From NCBI RefSeq assembly GCF_039652435.2, contig NZ_CP190246.1:1612001-1676000 (forward strand): a stretch of 64,000 nucleotides of DNA. Direction: 5' to 3'. Under the pieces are notes generated by a model. It was not told the DNA's origin, searched no databases, and saw only the letters and a program-made list of their open reading frames with translations. The position numbers and the translations under genes were made by a program. This DNA comes from Niabella insulamsoli. Lineage in GTDB: Bacteria; Bacteroidota; Bacteroidia; Chitinophagales; Chitinophagaceae. Positions 51,112 to 60,696 of the stretch are shown piece after piece. Every line of letters begins with the position of its first letter. Position 1 is the first letter of the stretch.

Positions 51112-53061
51112 TTATAAGCGGCCCTCCTTAATTTCTTCAACCACAGCCGGATCCAGCAGGGTAGTGGTATCGCCCAGGTTTTCCAGTTCGCCTTCGGCTA
51201 CTTTTCTTAATATGCGGCGCATGATTTTGCCGCTGCGTGTTTTTGGCAGGGCGCTAACAAATTGAATTTTGTCTGGCTTAGCGATTGGGCCAATAATTCT
51301 TGATACAGTAGCTAATAAGTCCTGCTTCGTTAGCTGGTCATCTTCTTCCCGATGATGTTTGCTATCCATCACCACATAAGCATAAATGCCCTGTCCTTTT
51401 AGTTCATGCGGATAGCCGACAACAGCGCTTTCCACGACGCCAGCCATCATGTTGATCGCATTTTCTACTTCCGCTGTTCCAAGGCGGTGACCACTTACAT
51501 TCAACACATCATCAACGCGGCCGGTAATCCTGAAATTGCCCGCCTCATCTTTAAATGCGCCATCACCCGTGAAATATTTATCCTCATAAGTACTGAAATA
51601 GGTCTGCCTGCAACGCTCGTGGTCGCCCCAGGTGGTGCGCAAGATGCCGGGCCAAGGCATGGTAAGACAAAGGTTGCCGCTGTAGTGAACATCGGTAAGC
51701 TCTGTGACTTCTGCTCCATTTTCATCCACCAGCACAGGTTTTACCCCCGGAAGGGGAAGTGTGGCCCAGCTTGCTTTTGCCGGTGTGACGCCTGCCAGAT
51801 TCGAGATCAGGATGCCGCCAGTTTCGGTTTGCCACCAGGTGTCAACGATCGGGCATTTTTTCTTTCCTATATGTTCATCATACCAATGCCAGGCTTCTTC
51901 ATTGATCGGTTCGCCCACGGTGCCCAACACTTTTAAAGATGAAAGGTCTTTTCCTTTAAGCGGTTCAAGCCCGTAACTCATCAGCGACCGGATCGCCGTT
52001 GGCGCCGTGTATAAAATATTGACCTTATGTTTGTCCACAATATCCCAAAATCTTCCGGCATCTGGCCAGGTGGGAATGCCTTCAAACATCAGGCAGGTGG
52101 CGCCGGCAAGAAGCGGCCCATATACAATATAGCTATGGCCGGTAATCCAGCCGATATCAGCGGTGCAAAAAAATACATCGCCCGGCTGGTATTGAAACAC
52201 ATTGACAAAACTATAAGTGGTCCAAAGCATATAGCCGGCCGTGGTATGTACCACGCCTTTTGGTTTACCGGTGCTGCCGGAAGTGTACAAAATAAATAAA
52301 GGGTCTTCCGCATCCACCTCTTCCGCCGGAGCTTTTAAGGCTTCTTCGTGCATGTTTTCGATCACTTCTTCCACTTCATCTCTCCACCAAACATCACGGC
52401 CTTTGATCATGCTTACCGGCGTTCGCGTTCGCGTATGAACGATCACTTTCTTAACGGTGCGATTGCCAATCAGGGCATCGTCGATAATGGACTTCAAGGG
52501 AATATCTTTCGCTCCGCGGAATGCCCCATCGCAGGTGATAATAAATTCAGCGTTTGCGTCGTACAAGCGATCGGCAATGCTTTGCGCCGAAAAGCCTCCG
52601 AAGATAACGGAGTGAATGGCCCCAATGCGCGCGCAGGCTAACACCGCAATCGGCAACTCAGGAATCATGCCCATATAAATACAAACACGATCGCCTTTTT
52701 TAACGCCGTTGTTCCGCAATACCTGGGCAAATTCACATACTTTACGATGGAGGATTTTGTAGGTTAAAGTCCTTGTTTTTTCATTCGGATCGTTGGGCTC
52801 CCAAATAATGGCCGGCCTGTCGCCAATCGCTTCAAGATGCCTGTCCAGGCAGTTTTCCGTGATATTGAGTTTGGCGCCTTCAAACCATTTGATCGATGGT
52901 TCTTTGAAATTCCATTCCAGCCCTTTTTTGCTGAAAGGCTGCTTTTTCTTCCATACAAAATCATCGGCTACTTCGCTCCAGAACCCTTCGGGATCTTCCA
53001 GGCTGCGCTTATAATCTTCGTGATATTGTTCTAACGACTTTATTTGAAACGGGTATGACAT
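51112..53061 (-). CDS. acs: Acetyl-CoA synthetase (AMP-forming)
   Basis: The enzyme activates acetate with ATP and CoA through acetyl-AMP. The 649-aa protein has the adenylation motif LFILYTSGSTGKPKGVVHTT (about 260-279), the DTWWQTETGG core, GRVDDVLNVSGHRLGTAEVE, and the acetylatable-lysine motif PKTRSGKIMRRILRK near the C-terminus. Length is canonical. It is monocistronic, and the 155 bases upstream hold its promoter, which I could not resolve. Confidence 0.97.
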   Translation of the reverse strand: MSYPFQIKSLEQYHEDYKRSLEDPEGFWSEVADDFVWKKKQPFSKKGLEWNFKEPSIKWFEGAKLNITENCLDRHLEAIGDRPAIIWEPNDPNEKTRTLTYKILHRKVCEFAQVLRNNGVKKGDRVCIYMGMIPELPIAVLACARIGAIHSVIFGGFSAQSIADRLYDANAEFIITCDGAFRGAKDIPLKSIIDDALIGNRTVKKVIVHTRTRTPVSMIKGRDVWWRDEVEEVIENMHEEALKAPAEEVDAEDPLFILYTSGSTGKPKGVVHTTAGYMLWTTYSFVNVFQYQPGDVFFCTADIGWITGHSYIVYGPLLAGATCLMFEGIPTWPDAGRFWDIVDKHKVNILYTAPTAIRSLMSYGLEPLKGKDLSSLKVLGTVGEPINEEAWHWYDEHIGKKKCPIVDTWWQTETGGILISNLAGVTPAKASWATLPLPGVKPVLVDENGAEVTELTDVHYSGNLCLTMPWPGILRTTWGDHERCRQTYFSTYEDKYFTGDGAFKDEAGNFRITGRVDDVLNVSGHRLGTAEVENAINMMAGVVESAVVGYPHELKGQGIYAYVVMDSKHHREEDDQLTKQDLLATVSRIIGPIAKPDKIQFVSALPKTRSGKIMRRILRKVAEGELENLGDTTTLLDPAVVEEIKEGRL

Positions 53062-53216
53062 TGCAAACTGTTTTAAAGGGCTAATATAGTGAACTTATTA
53101 TTATTAGCCACGTGTCCGTGCAATCGTTTGCTTTAAGAAAATGTAAACTCACACTCCGATTTGCAGCGCGCAGATAGTAGTAGACAGGCTAAAAATATTA
53201 GAAATAAATTAAACTT

Positions 53217-53780
53217 TTACTGGGCTGTTCCCGGTTTCCAGGGAATGTCGTCGACCTCCAGCAACCGGCCTGTATATCTTGCTAACACAAACAAATAATC
53301 GTTCAATCGGTTGAGATATTTGAGCACAAGCGGATCAACAGGAGCCGTTTCATTCAGGCGAACGCCACAGCGTTCAGCACGCCTACATACGCAACGTGCG
53401 ATATGCAATTGTGAAACCGGCACAGCGCCGCCGGGCAGAATAAAGTATTTTAAAGGAGATAAAACTGTTTCCATGCGATCGATTTCCTTTTCAAGAAAAA
53501 TACAATCTGCTTCACGCAGATCGGGTAGTTCCATTTTTACATTTTTATCGGGGTCGCGGGCTAATAGCGCGCCTATGGTAAACAGGCAGTCCTGTATTTG
53601 CTGTAAGCTTTCTTTTGAACCGGTGTCTTCCAACAGGTCTTTGCAAAGGCCAATGTGGGCGTTTAATTCATCAATAGTGCCGTAGCATTCAATACGCAAG
53701 TCGGCCTTAGAAATTTTTACGCCGCCAATTAAAGAAGTATGGCCGTTGTCGCCGGTTTTCGTATAGATCTTAAAGGCCAT
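53217..53780 (-). CDS. ATP:cob(I)alamin adenosyltransferase, PduO type
   Basis: The enzyme makes adenosylcobalamin. The 187-aa helical-bundle protein starts MAFKIYTKTGDNGHTSLIGG, the PduO phosphate-binding N-terminus. It has ECYGTIDELNAHIGL (about 31-45), YFILPGGAVPVSQLHIARCV, CRRAERCGVRLNE and LKYLNRLNDYLFVLARY, all family motifs. No other cobalamin gene is adjacent. The 265 bases before the next gene (53781-54045) hold no feature I can support. Confidence 0.94.
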   Translation of the reverse strand: MAFKIYTKTGDNGHTSLIGGVKISKADLRIECYGTIDELNAHIGLCKDLLEDTGSKESLQQIQDCLFTIGALLARDPDKNVKMELPDLREADCIFLEKEIDRMETVLSPLKYFILPGGAVPVSQLHIARCVCRRAERCGVRLNETAPVDPLVLKYLNRLNDYLFVLARYTGRLLEVDDIPWKPGTAQ

Positions 53781-54045
53781 ATTGCGGTAAATTTTATATT
53801 TAGATGAATGTTAGATTGAAACGCATCTAAATTAATAAATATCGGATTAACCCGGCAGTCATTTGCCAGGTACAGCCGGCAGGAACATTTCCGATGCTGG
53901 CCTGCAGCCGAAAACACAAAGCCGTGGATTTGAATGGATAAGCCGTTTCAAAATTTATTTCCTGGCGTTTATATAAAAAAATATTAAAAATAGAGCCACT
54001 AAAAAATGAGTTTGATACATTTTAACCATTATTTTGCCTGTACTA

Positions 54046-54795
54046 ATGAGAAAATGGATTGACAGGCTAAAAAGAGCCAATTTCGTAAAGAAACTTGTGC
54101 ACTTTGTGGTGGGGATGTGTACCTATCCCGGCATAGCGATCATTAACAAACTGAAGATTGAAGGCGCAGAAAATATCAATAAAGTTCCAAAATCTAACGT
54201 ACTTTTTGTTTGCAATCATCAAACTTACTTTCTGGATGTTATCGCGATGTTTCATATTTTTTCCGCCGTTAAATGGGGCCGGAAAAAAAAGCTGGGCTTC
54301 CCTGTTTATATGCTGAATCCTTTCACGCGCGTTAACTATGTAGCTGCTGAACAAACCATGAAAAGCAGCTGGCTCAGCCGTTTGTTTTTATTGGCCGGTG
54401 GCCTGACCGTTAGGCGAACCTGGAACGAAAACAGTAAGGAGCAACGCTCGGGCCTCGATCCCAGCGACACCAGGAAGATTGAGCGGTCTTTAAAAGATAA
54501 TTGGATTATCACTTTTCCGCAGGGCACGACCACGCCTTATGCGCCCGCGCGCAAAGGCACAGCTTTAATCATCAAACACCATAAACCCATTGTTATTCCG
54601 GTTGTGATTAATGGCTTTTCGAAGGCATTTAATAAAACGGGCGTTTCATTAAGAAAGAAAGGGACGCTTTTAACGGTAACTTTTAAAGAACCATTACAGA
54701 TTGATTATGATGCGTCCGCGCAGGAGATTACCGAACAGATTATGGACGCCATAGAACAAAGCAAAAAATTTATGCCTGAAGTGTTAAAACACTAA
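54046..54795 (+). CDS. Lysophospholipid (1-acylglycerol-3-phosphate) acyltransferase family protein
   Basis: The 249-aa PlsC-type protein starts at the ATG at 54046 (MRKWIDRLKRANFVKKLVHF). An in-frame TTG 12 bases upstream is less likely. The catalytic NHxxxxD box is in LFVCNHQTYFLDVIAMFH (about 57-74). A second block is ITFPQGTTTPYAPARKGTA (about 157-175), in place of the usual EGTRS. A membrane-associated helix precedes the first box. It converges on folP with a four-base overlap. Confidence 0.9.
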   Translation: MRKWIDRLKRANFVKKLVHFVVGMCTYPGIAIINKLKIEGAENINKVPKSNVLFVCNHQTYFLDVIAMFHIFSAVKWGRKKKLGFPVYMLNPFTRVNYVAAEQTMKSSWLSRLFLLAGGLTVRRTWNENSKEQRSGLDPSDTRKIERSLKDNWIITFPQGTTTPYAPARKGTALIIKHHKPIVIPVVINGFSKAFNKTGVSLRKKGTLLTVTFKEPLQIDYDASAQEITEQIMDAIEQSKKFMPEVLKH

Positions 54796-55613
54796 AGATT
54801 GCTCATCAACTTTATGGCTTCAACGGCTTCCTTCACATCATGTACTCTTAAAATAGAAGCGCCAGCAGTAAGCCCAATTGTATTTAAAACGGTGGTGCCA
54901 TTTAAAGCGCCGTCGGCGTTTGTGTGGAGTGTTTTATAAATCATACCTTTTCTACTTAAGCCCAGCAATATCGGTAAGTTCAGCATCTGGAAGGCGGACA
55001 AGTTTTTTAATAAAGTAAAGTTGTGAGCGGTTGTTTTGCCAAAACCAAAACCAGGGTCGATCACTATGTCTTTGATGCCGGCGCGGCGCAGTACATTTAC
55101 TTTAGTGATAAAAAAATCAAGCACTTCTTGGGTAACATCTTCGTAATGCGGGGCTTGTTGCATAGTCTGCGGTGTGCCCTGCATATGCATCAGCACATAA
55201 GGAACGCCCAGGTCCGCAACGGTGTTTAGTAGTTGGTCGTCCATGCTGCCGGCGCTTATATCATTAACTATGCAAGCGCCGGCCTGAACGGCTTCGCGTG
55301 CGACTTCGCTATAAAAGGTATCGATAGAAACAAATACTTCCGGGAAACGTTGATGAATGGCTTCAATCGCCGGAAGCACTCTGGATAATTCCGTGGCTGC
55401 GTCGACCCATTGGCTGCCTGGCCGCGTGCTCTGCCCGCCAATATCGAGAATGGTAGCGCCATCACTGATCATTTTTTCTGCTGTCTCGAGCAGGCGAGCG
55501 CCTGGCTGGTGCCTGCTTCCGGGAAAAAAAGAATCTGCATTGATGTTTAAAATGCCCATTACAATGGGCTGGTCGATGGTCAGTAAACGGCCTTTGCAAT
55601 TAAGTGTAAACAT
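54792..55613 (-). CDS. folP: Dihydropteroate synthase
   Basis: FolP joins para-aminobenzoate to the pterin precursor in folate synthesis and is the target of sulfonamides. I choose the ATG at 55613 (MFTLNCKGRLLTIDQPIVMG, 273 aa). The frame is open to 55676, but that would leave hardly any room for the divergent promoter. Motifs are IVMGILNINADSFFPGSR, ISDGATILDIGGQSTRPGSQ, CIVNDISAGSMDDQLL, DIVIDPGFGFGKTTAHNFTL and ILLGLSRKGMIYK. Confidence 0.95.
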   Translation of the reverse strand: MFTLNCKGRLLTIDQPIVMGILNINADSFFPGSRHQPGARLLETAEKMISDGATILDIGGQSTRPGSQWVDAATELSRVLPAIEAIHQRFPEVFVSIDTFYSEVAREAVQAGACIVNDISAGSMDDQLLNTVADLGVPYVLMHMQGTPQTMQQAPHYEDVTQEVLDFFITKVNVLRRAGIKDIVIDPGFGFGKTTAHNFTLLKNLSAFQMLNLPILLGLSRKGMIYKTLHTNADGALNGTTVLNTIGLTAGASILRVHDVKEAVEAIKLMSNL

Positions 55614-55707
55614 CAAATTTTTGTTTGTTACTTTTGGGGTGAAGTTAATTGAAAACTCAGAAGTAAAACTTATCATTCCTACGTAAAATCAAATTTTAGT
55701 GGCGCAG

Positions 55708-56259
55708 ATGAATAAAACAGTCGAGCAGTATGACGCTGTAATCAATAAATGTAAATCGCTTTTTTTCAAAAAAAATAAGGACTATGGCACCGCCTGGCGG
55801 GTGCTACGTACCATTTCGATTGCCGATCAAATTTATATCAAGGCGCAACGTATTCGAACGATACAGGAAAAAAAACAGCAGCTGATCGCCGACGATATTC
55901 CCGGAGAATTTGTGGGTATGATCAATTATGCCGTTATCGGGCTGATACAATTACAGCTAACGGAAGATGCTCCCTGGGATTTACCGGAAGAGCAGGTTAG
56001 CGCGTTATATGAAAAGCAGATCGGCGACACCAGAAGCCTGATGGAGAATAAAAATCATGATTATGGCGAAGCCTGGCGCAGCATGAGCCAGGAAGGGTTT
56101 GTGGACCTTATTTTAATGAAATTGTTCCGTATCCGCCAAATTTTGAATAATGAAGGTGCAACATTGGTAAGTGAGGGGATCGACGCGAATTATCAAGATA
56201 TTATTAATTATTCTGTTTTTGCCTTGATCCTGCAGCACGAATCTACAAAAGAGAACTAA
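55708..56259 (+). CDS. DUF1599 protein (duplicated domain)
   Basis: The 183-aa protein starts at the ATG at 55708 (MNKTVEQYDAVINKCKSLFF). It contains two similar halves, KNKDYGTAWRVLRTISIADQIYIKAQRIR (about 21-49) and ENKNHDYGEAWRSMSQEGFVDLILMKLFRIR (about 113-143), so it is an internal duplication, as is usual for DUF1599. Function is unknown, though the motif resembles nucleotide-binding thymidylate-related helices. The stop is immediately followed by the next ATG at 56260, so the two are coupled. Confidence 0.87.
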   Translation: MNKTVEQYDAVINKCKSLFFKKNKDYGTAWRVLRTISIADQIYIKAQRIRTIQEKKQQLIADDIPGEFVGMINYAVIGLIQLQLTEDAPWDLPEEQVSALYEKQIGDTRSLMENKNHDYGEAWRSMSQEGFVDLILMKLFRIRQILNNEGATLVSEGIDANYQDIINYSVFALILQHESTKEN

Positions 56260-57402
56260 ATGAAAATATGGGTACAAATAGCCAGGCTGGTAGTAGGCCT
56301 GCTTTTTATTTTTTCCGGGCTGGTAAAGGCAAACGATCCTATTGGACTAAGTTATAAGATGCAGGAGTTTTTCCAGGTTTGGGGAACGAGCGCTTTAGAT
56401 GGAGCGGCGCTCACACTTTCTGTATTAATGATCGCGTTTGAAATTATTGCCGGAGCCGCATTGTTGCTGGGCTGGCGCATTAAGCTGATTGCGTGGTTCT
56501 TGCTTTTACTGATTTTGTTCTTTACTTTTTTGACTGGCTACGCTTATCTATCCGGGAAGTTTAAAAACTGCGGCTGTTTTGGTGATTGCGTTCCTATTAC
56601 GCCACTCACCTCATTTTTGAAAGATATTGTTTTACTCATCTTGATCATCTTTATCTTTTTTAATACGAAATATATTAAGCCGTTATTCCGCAAGAGTTTA
56701 GTGTTGATTTTAATGTTGGCAGTTACTATTTTCAGTTTTGCAGCTCAATGGTACACACTGCATCACTTGCCGGTAGCGGATTGCCTGCCGTTCAAAACAG
56801 GCAATAATATTCCCGCGCAAATGCAGGTTCCTGCTAATGCTATTCCCGACAGTACGGTCATCACTTTTGTATATAAAAAGAATGAGGATACCGTAGAATT
56901 TACAGCCGAAACTTTTCCCGCAGATTTTAATGATAGTACTTATGAGTTTGTAAGCCGTTACGATAAAGTGATCAGGCCCGGCGTTAACAACGAGCCGCCT
57001 ATCAAGAGTTTTGCGATCATGGCTGCGGATGGAAGCGATATGGCGCCAGTTATTTTAGGTAGTCCTCAAATTTTGTTACTGTTTGTCGAAGACGCTTCTA
57101 CATTTGAAAAATGGATTAAAGCAGCGGAAGAAATTTATCCGGCCATAAAGGAGAAAAACTTAAGTCTGTATATAGTATCTTCCACAAAAGCTGCTTTGGT
57201 TAAAGCGCTCGCCAATACATCTTTAAAAAATGTGATGGTTTGGGAGGGCGATGCGACAATGATACGCACGGCTGCAAGAACCAATCCTACTTTATATCTT
57301 CTTAAGAAAGGAACAGTGAGCGGCAAATGGAGTTATAAAAACTTTGATGATGCTGCAACAGTGATAGCAACATTACCCAAAGAAGCGTTGATTGGTAACT
57401 GA
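56260..57402 (+). CDS. DoxX-type membrane protein, BT_3928 family
   Basis: The 380-aa protein has four spans of DoxX/MauE type in the first 150 residues (VGLLFIFSGLVKANDPIGLS, then three more), with NCGCFGDCVPI between spans 3 and 4, a cysteine pattern seen in redox-linked DoxX proteins. A fifth span is near 147-165. The C-terminal 200 residues are soluble and may be thioredoxin-like without a clear CxxC. It directly follows the DUF1599 gene, a pairing conserved in Bacteroidetes. Function unknown. Confidence 0.87.
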   Translation: MKIWVQIARLVVGLLFIFSGLVKANDPIGLSYKMQEFFQVWGTSALDGAALTLSVLMIAFEIIAGAALLLGWRIKLIAWFLLLLILFFTFLTGYAYLSGKFKNCGCFGDCVPITPLTSFLKDIVLLILIIFIFFNTKYIKPLFRKSLVLILMLAVTIFSFAAQWYTLHHLPVADCLPFKTGNNIPAQMQVPANAIPDSTVITFVYKKNEDTVEFTAETFPADFNDSTYEFVSRYDKVIRPGVNNEPPIKSFAIMAADGSDMAPVILGSPQILLLFVEDASTFEKWIKAAEEIYPAIKEKNLSLYIVSSTKAALVKALANTSLKNVMVWEGDATMIRTAARTNPTLYLLKKGTVSGKWSYKNFDDAATVIATLPKEALIGN

Positions 57403-57413
57403 AGTCCTGTTTT

Positions 57414-58460
57414 ATGATACAGTACATAACCAAAAAGTTGTTTTACAGCCTCCTGGTTCTTGCAGGGGTCGTTGTGCTGGTATTCTTTTTATTCCAGGGT
57501 TTTGGCGATCCTGCGCGCCTGGTTATGGGGCAAACGGGTGATGCTAAAACGCAGGAAAATATTCGGAAGGAGCTTTATCTTGATCAGCCCAAATGGAAAC
57601 AATTTTTGTTGTATGTAAATGATGTGTCTCCGCTGGGGGTGCACTCGAAAGCGGAGATTGCCGACAAAAATTTGAGAGGAATATTCATTGGCGGGGCTAC
57701 CAAACTGGGCTTGAAAATCCCGTATCTAAGAAAATCCTATCAAAGCAAAAGGGAAGTTGGAAGCATCCTGATGCAGGCTTTGCCGGGCACTATTATGCTG
57801 ACAATTGCAGCGATGGCGATTGCGGTATTTGTGGGGATTCCTTTGGGCATCATTGCAGCGGTAAGGCAAAATACCTGGCTGGATACAACGGCGATATTTT
57901 CCAGCATTATTGGCATTTCGGCGCCATCTTTTTTTACAGGGATTATCATCGCTTATCTGTTTGGGTTTGTGCTAACAGATTACACGGGGCTCCAAATCAG
58001 CGGCAATTGGTTTGATATTGATGAGGTAACCGGCCAGCGGATTTTCAGTTTTAAAAATCTGTTTTTACCGGCAATAACGTTGGGCATCCGCCCACTGGCG
58101 ATCATTACGCAGTTGACGCGAAGCGCTATGCTCGATGTGTTGGATCAGGACTATATTCGCACCGCATACGCGAAAGGACTTCACAAAAAAATAGTGATCT
58201 GGAAACATGGATTAAAGAACGCGCTCAATCCTGTGATTACGGCCATTACCGGATGGTTTGCCGAATTGTTGGCGGGCGCTTTTTTTGTAGAGTATATTTT
58301 TGGCTGGCAGGGCATTGGGAAAGTGACAGTTGATGCATTGGAGAAACTCGATTACCCCGTGGTTATGGGCGCTGTACTTATTTCCGCCACTTTTTTTATT
58401 CTTATGAATATTGTGGCGGATGTACTCTATGGCATGTTTGATCCGAGGGTGAGAAAATAA
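57414..58460 (+). CDS. ABC transporter permease, DppB/OppB family
   Basis: The 348-aa inner-membrane permease has about six spans. It starts MIQYITKKLFYSLLVLAGVV with the DppB N-terminal motif GDPARLVMGQTGDAKTQENI, and has the EAA-type loop DVLDQDYIRTAYAKGLHKKIVIWKHGLKNAL (about 237-267) and ending ADVLYGMFDPRVRK. A long insert (about 70-105) is typical of Bacteroidetes members. No partner permease, ATPase or binding protein is adjacent, so the substrate (peptide or nickel class) is open. Confidence 0.92.
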   Translation: MIQYITKKLFYSLLVLAGVVVLVFFLFQGFGDPARLVMGQTGDAKTQENIRKELYLDQPKWKQFLLYVNDVSPLGVHSKAEIADKNLRGIFIGGATKLGLKIPYLRKSYQSKREVGSILMQALPGTIMLTIAAMAIAVFVGIPLGIIAAVRQNTWLDTTAIFSSIIGISAPSFFTGIIIAYLFGFVLTDYTGLQISGNWFDIDEVTGQRIFSFKNLFLPAITLGIRPLAIITQLTRSAMLDVLDQDYIRTAYAKGLHKKIVIWKHGLKNALNPVITAITGWFAELLAGAFFVEYIFGWQGIGKVTVDALEKLDYPVVMGAVLISATFFILMNIVADVLYGMFDPRVRK

Positions 58461-58472
58461 AGCCGGGTGTAT

Positions 58473-58754
58473 CTATTTTACAATCACTTCTTTGATCACT
58501 TTGCTGCCTAACGCTTCGTTCACCCGCTCTATTATTTTTTCTTTTTGATAGATCAGCTCGTGTTTTAATGGTGCAACGGTGGTGTACACAAAAAGTTTAT
58601 CTCCGATAATGTGAAGTTTATCGGTATACCGCGCTACCGTTTTTCCCATAATCTTTTCCCAGGCGGCGTCGATTTCGAGCGCCTGAATATCCCCGCGAAT
58701 GCGGCTTTTTCTTAAAAACTCCTGTAATGCTTCGCCAATTGAATATTGTGCCAT
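58473..58754 (-). CDS. DUF721 protein
   Basis: The 93-aa protein of the DUF721 family starts MAQYSIGEALQEFLRKSRIR and has VARYTDKLHIIGDKLFVYTT and LIYQKEKIIERVNEALGSKV. Genes of this family are often next to recF and gyrB. The related DciA helps load the replicative helicase, but this short Bacteroidetes form has not been shown to do so as far as I know. It lies 43 bases after recF. Confidence 0.87.
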   Translation of the reverse strand: MAQYSIGEALQEFLRKSRIRGDIQALEIDAAWEKIMGKTVARYTDKLHIIGDKLFVYTTVAPLKHELIYQKEKIIERVNEALGSKVIKEVIVK

Positions 58755-58797
58755 AACTAAAATTTATCCGTGCTACCACGGGTGCGCTGCTTTCAAT

Positions 58798-59880
58798 TTA
58801 CAAAGATATCAATTCGAAGTCAGCTTTTATTTGATCGAGATGTGACCGTAATCTATCACTGTTGGTATCGGTGATGAAAACCTGGCCGTTATTTTCCATA
58901 CATACTTTTTTCAACAAATTACTGATTCTGTCTTCGTCGAGTTTTTCAAAAACGTCGTCGAGCAGTAGCAGCGGAATAATTTTTCGCTCTTCATGGATTA
59001 CCTCCAGTTCGGTGAGTTTTAATGCAAACAAAAGGCTTTTCCTTTGTCCCTGCGACGCGAGATTCTTAAAAGGCTGCCCGTTCAGTTGAATCAGGATATC
59101 ATCCCGATGTGTACCGGTAGTAGTCCTTTGTAAGGCGCGATCTTTTTGCTGGCTGGCAGCCAGCAATGCTTCAAAAGAAGTTTCCAGCAACCGGCTTTCA
59201 TATAACAATGAAATATCTTCCTCTCTTTGCGCGATTTCGGTGTAACGCCTTTTTACTTTTGGTAAAAATGACACGAGGAACTGGCTTCTTTTTTCAAAAA
59301 TAAAGTTGCCGGGCACGAGTAGTTGCTGCGTTAAAATCTGAAACAATGCCTCGTCGATCTTTCCGGTATCGGCTGCCGACTTCAGCAATGAATTACGTTG
59401 TTGCAATATTTTTTGATATGAAATAAGCTGCTGCAGGTATTCAGGATTGATTTGTGATAGCAACGAATCAAGAAAACTGCGCCTTTCCTCGCTTGCGCCG
59501 GTAATCAATACGGCGTCGTCGGGCGCGATCACAACGCAGGGATAGCGCCCGATATGCTGTGAAAATTTATCGTACGCAGCGCCATCAATCAGGAACTCTT
59601 TTTTATTGGTTTCCCGCAGCACGCAGGTTGCTGTTTCGTCCTGCTCATTCCGTTCAAACAAACCTTCTATCCGGAATCCCTGAGTGCCTTGCTGTACGTT
59701 GACGACATCCGATTTGCTGAAATAGCTTTTGGTAAAACATAAATAGTGAATAGCGTCGAGCAGATTGGTTTTGCCCACGCCGTTTTTTCCGCAAATACCG
59801 ACTACATGCTTGTTAAATTGAAACACCTTGTTGGTGTAGTTTTTAAATTGTAAAAGCGATATGGATTTTAACTGTAGCAT
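58798..59880 (-). CDS. recF: DNA replication/repair protein RecF
   Basis: RecF is an SMC-like ATPase that loads RecA at gaps with RecO and RecR. The 360-aa protein has Walker A GICGKNGVGKTNLLDAIHYL (about 29-48), the family segment IAPDDAVLITGASEERRSFLDS, the ABC signature region ASQGQRKSLLFALKLTELEV (about 282-301) and Walker B IPLLLLDDVFEKLDEDRI (about 309-326). Length is canonical. DUF721 follows on the same strand. Confidence 0.96.
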   Translation of the reverse strand: MLQLKSISLLQFKNYTNKVFQFNKHVVGICGKNGVGKTNLLDAIHYLCFTKSYFSKSDVVNVQQGTQGFRIEGLFERNEQDETATCVLRETNKKEFLIDGAAYDKFSQHIGRYPCVVIAPDDAVLITGASEERRSFLDSLLSQINPEYLQQLISYQKILQQRNSLLKSAADTGKIDEALFQILTQQLLVPGNFIFEKRSQFLVSFLPKVKRRYTEIAQREEDISLLYESRLLETSFEALLAASQQKDRALQRTTTGTHRDDILIQLNGQPFKNLASQGQRKSLLFALKLTELEVIHEERKIIPLLLLDDVFEKLDEDRISNLLKKVCMENNGQVFITDTNSDRLRSHLDQIKADFELISL

Positions 59881-59904
59881 TGAAGCAAAAATAGGCCTTG
59901 AAAA

Positions 59905-59985
59905 ATGGATTATGAAGAACTTTTACGTCTGGCCAGGCAAATGCGGTTGCCGTTAGGGATTGTAGTAAATTGCATGCTTTCATGA
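59905..59985 (+). other. Possible 26-codon upstream ORF before the phosphopantetheinyl transferase gene
   Basis: An ATG at 59905 opens a 26-codon frame (MDYEELLRLARQMRLPLGIV and onward) whose TGA overlaps the ATG of the next gene as ATGA. This could give translational coupling, or it may be chance or a gene remnant. I know no homolog. Confidence 0.25.
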
Positions 59986-60689
59986 ACGAAAATCTGAAAA
60001 TAAAAGAAGGCCTGGCTTCGCTGTCAGATGCGGTTTTTATCTACATGGCCGATATCGATCATATCGACTGCAATCTTCATTCAGATTGTATAACTGAGGC
60101 AGAGGCTACGAAAGCCGCGGCTTTTTGGAAAGCGGACGATCGTAAGCGATTTTTATCCGGCCGCATTATGATCAAATCGATTCTGGCAAAATGGATCGGT
60201 GGTAGACCTTCGCAAATAAAAATCTGCGCGGGGAAGAATGGAAAGCCCGTGGCCGTCTCTGACATCGCAGCTGCATGGCTTCCTCATTTTAACATCAGCC
60301 ATGCCGGAAAAAGAGTAGCGGTTGCCATTAGCGACCATCCCGTTGGCATCGATTTGGAAGATATAAAGAAGGTTGATTTTGCGGCGCTGGCGCCATCGGT
60401 ATTTTCAGAAAATGAGCGGCAGGTTTTTGAACAGTCCGAAGATCCGGCTTTTATTTTTTATAAATACTGGACTTCAAAAGAAGCCTTTTTAAAGGCTTTG
60501 GGACTGGGCCTGGTAGATGATTTGCAAACGATTGATATAAGCGCTGGCATCGATGTATCCTTTGCAGGGCAGTTTACCGCCGATCCGTTAAAGCTTGACT
60601 TTTTTCGCTCGGGAAGCTATGTAGGAGCGGTTTGTTATCATGCGCAAAAACAGCTTGAGTTTTTTGATTTTAAAATGCCGTTCTTGTAG
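59982..60689 (+). CDS. 4'-phosphopantetheinyl transferase, Sfp type
   Basis: The enzyme moves phosphopantetheine from CoA to a carrier-protein serine. I choose the ATG at 59982 (MNENLKIKEGLASLSDAVFI, 235 aa) over an in-frame TTG 12 bases upstream. Motifs are RKRFLSGRIMIKSILAKWIG, GKPVAVSDIAAAWLPHFNIS, the Mg-site HPVGIDLEDIKKVDF (about 120-134) and FYKYWTSKEAFLKALGLGL (about 162-180). No biosynthetic megasynthase is nearby, so it may serve fatty-acid ACP or a distant cluster. Confidence 0.92.
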   Translation: MNENLKIKEGLASLSDAVFIYMADIDHIDCNLHSDCITEAEATKAAAFWKADDRKRFLSGRIMIKSILAKWIGGRPSQIKICAGKNGKPVAVSDIAAAWLPHFNISHAGKRVAVAISDHPVGIDLEDIKKVDFAALAPSVFSENERQVFEQSEDPAFIFYKYWTSKEAFLKALGLGLVDDLQTIDISAGIDVSFAGQFTADPLKLDFFRSGSYVGAVCYHAQKQLEFFDFKMPFL

Positions 60690-60696
60690 CGTTCCA

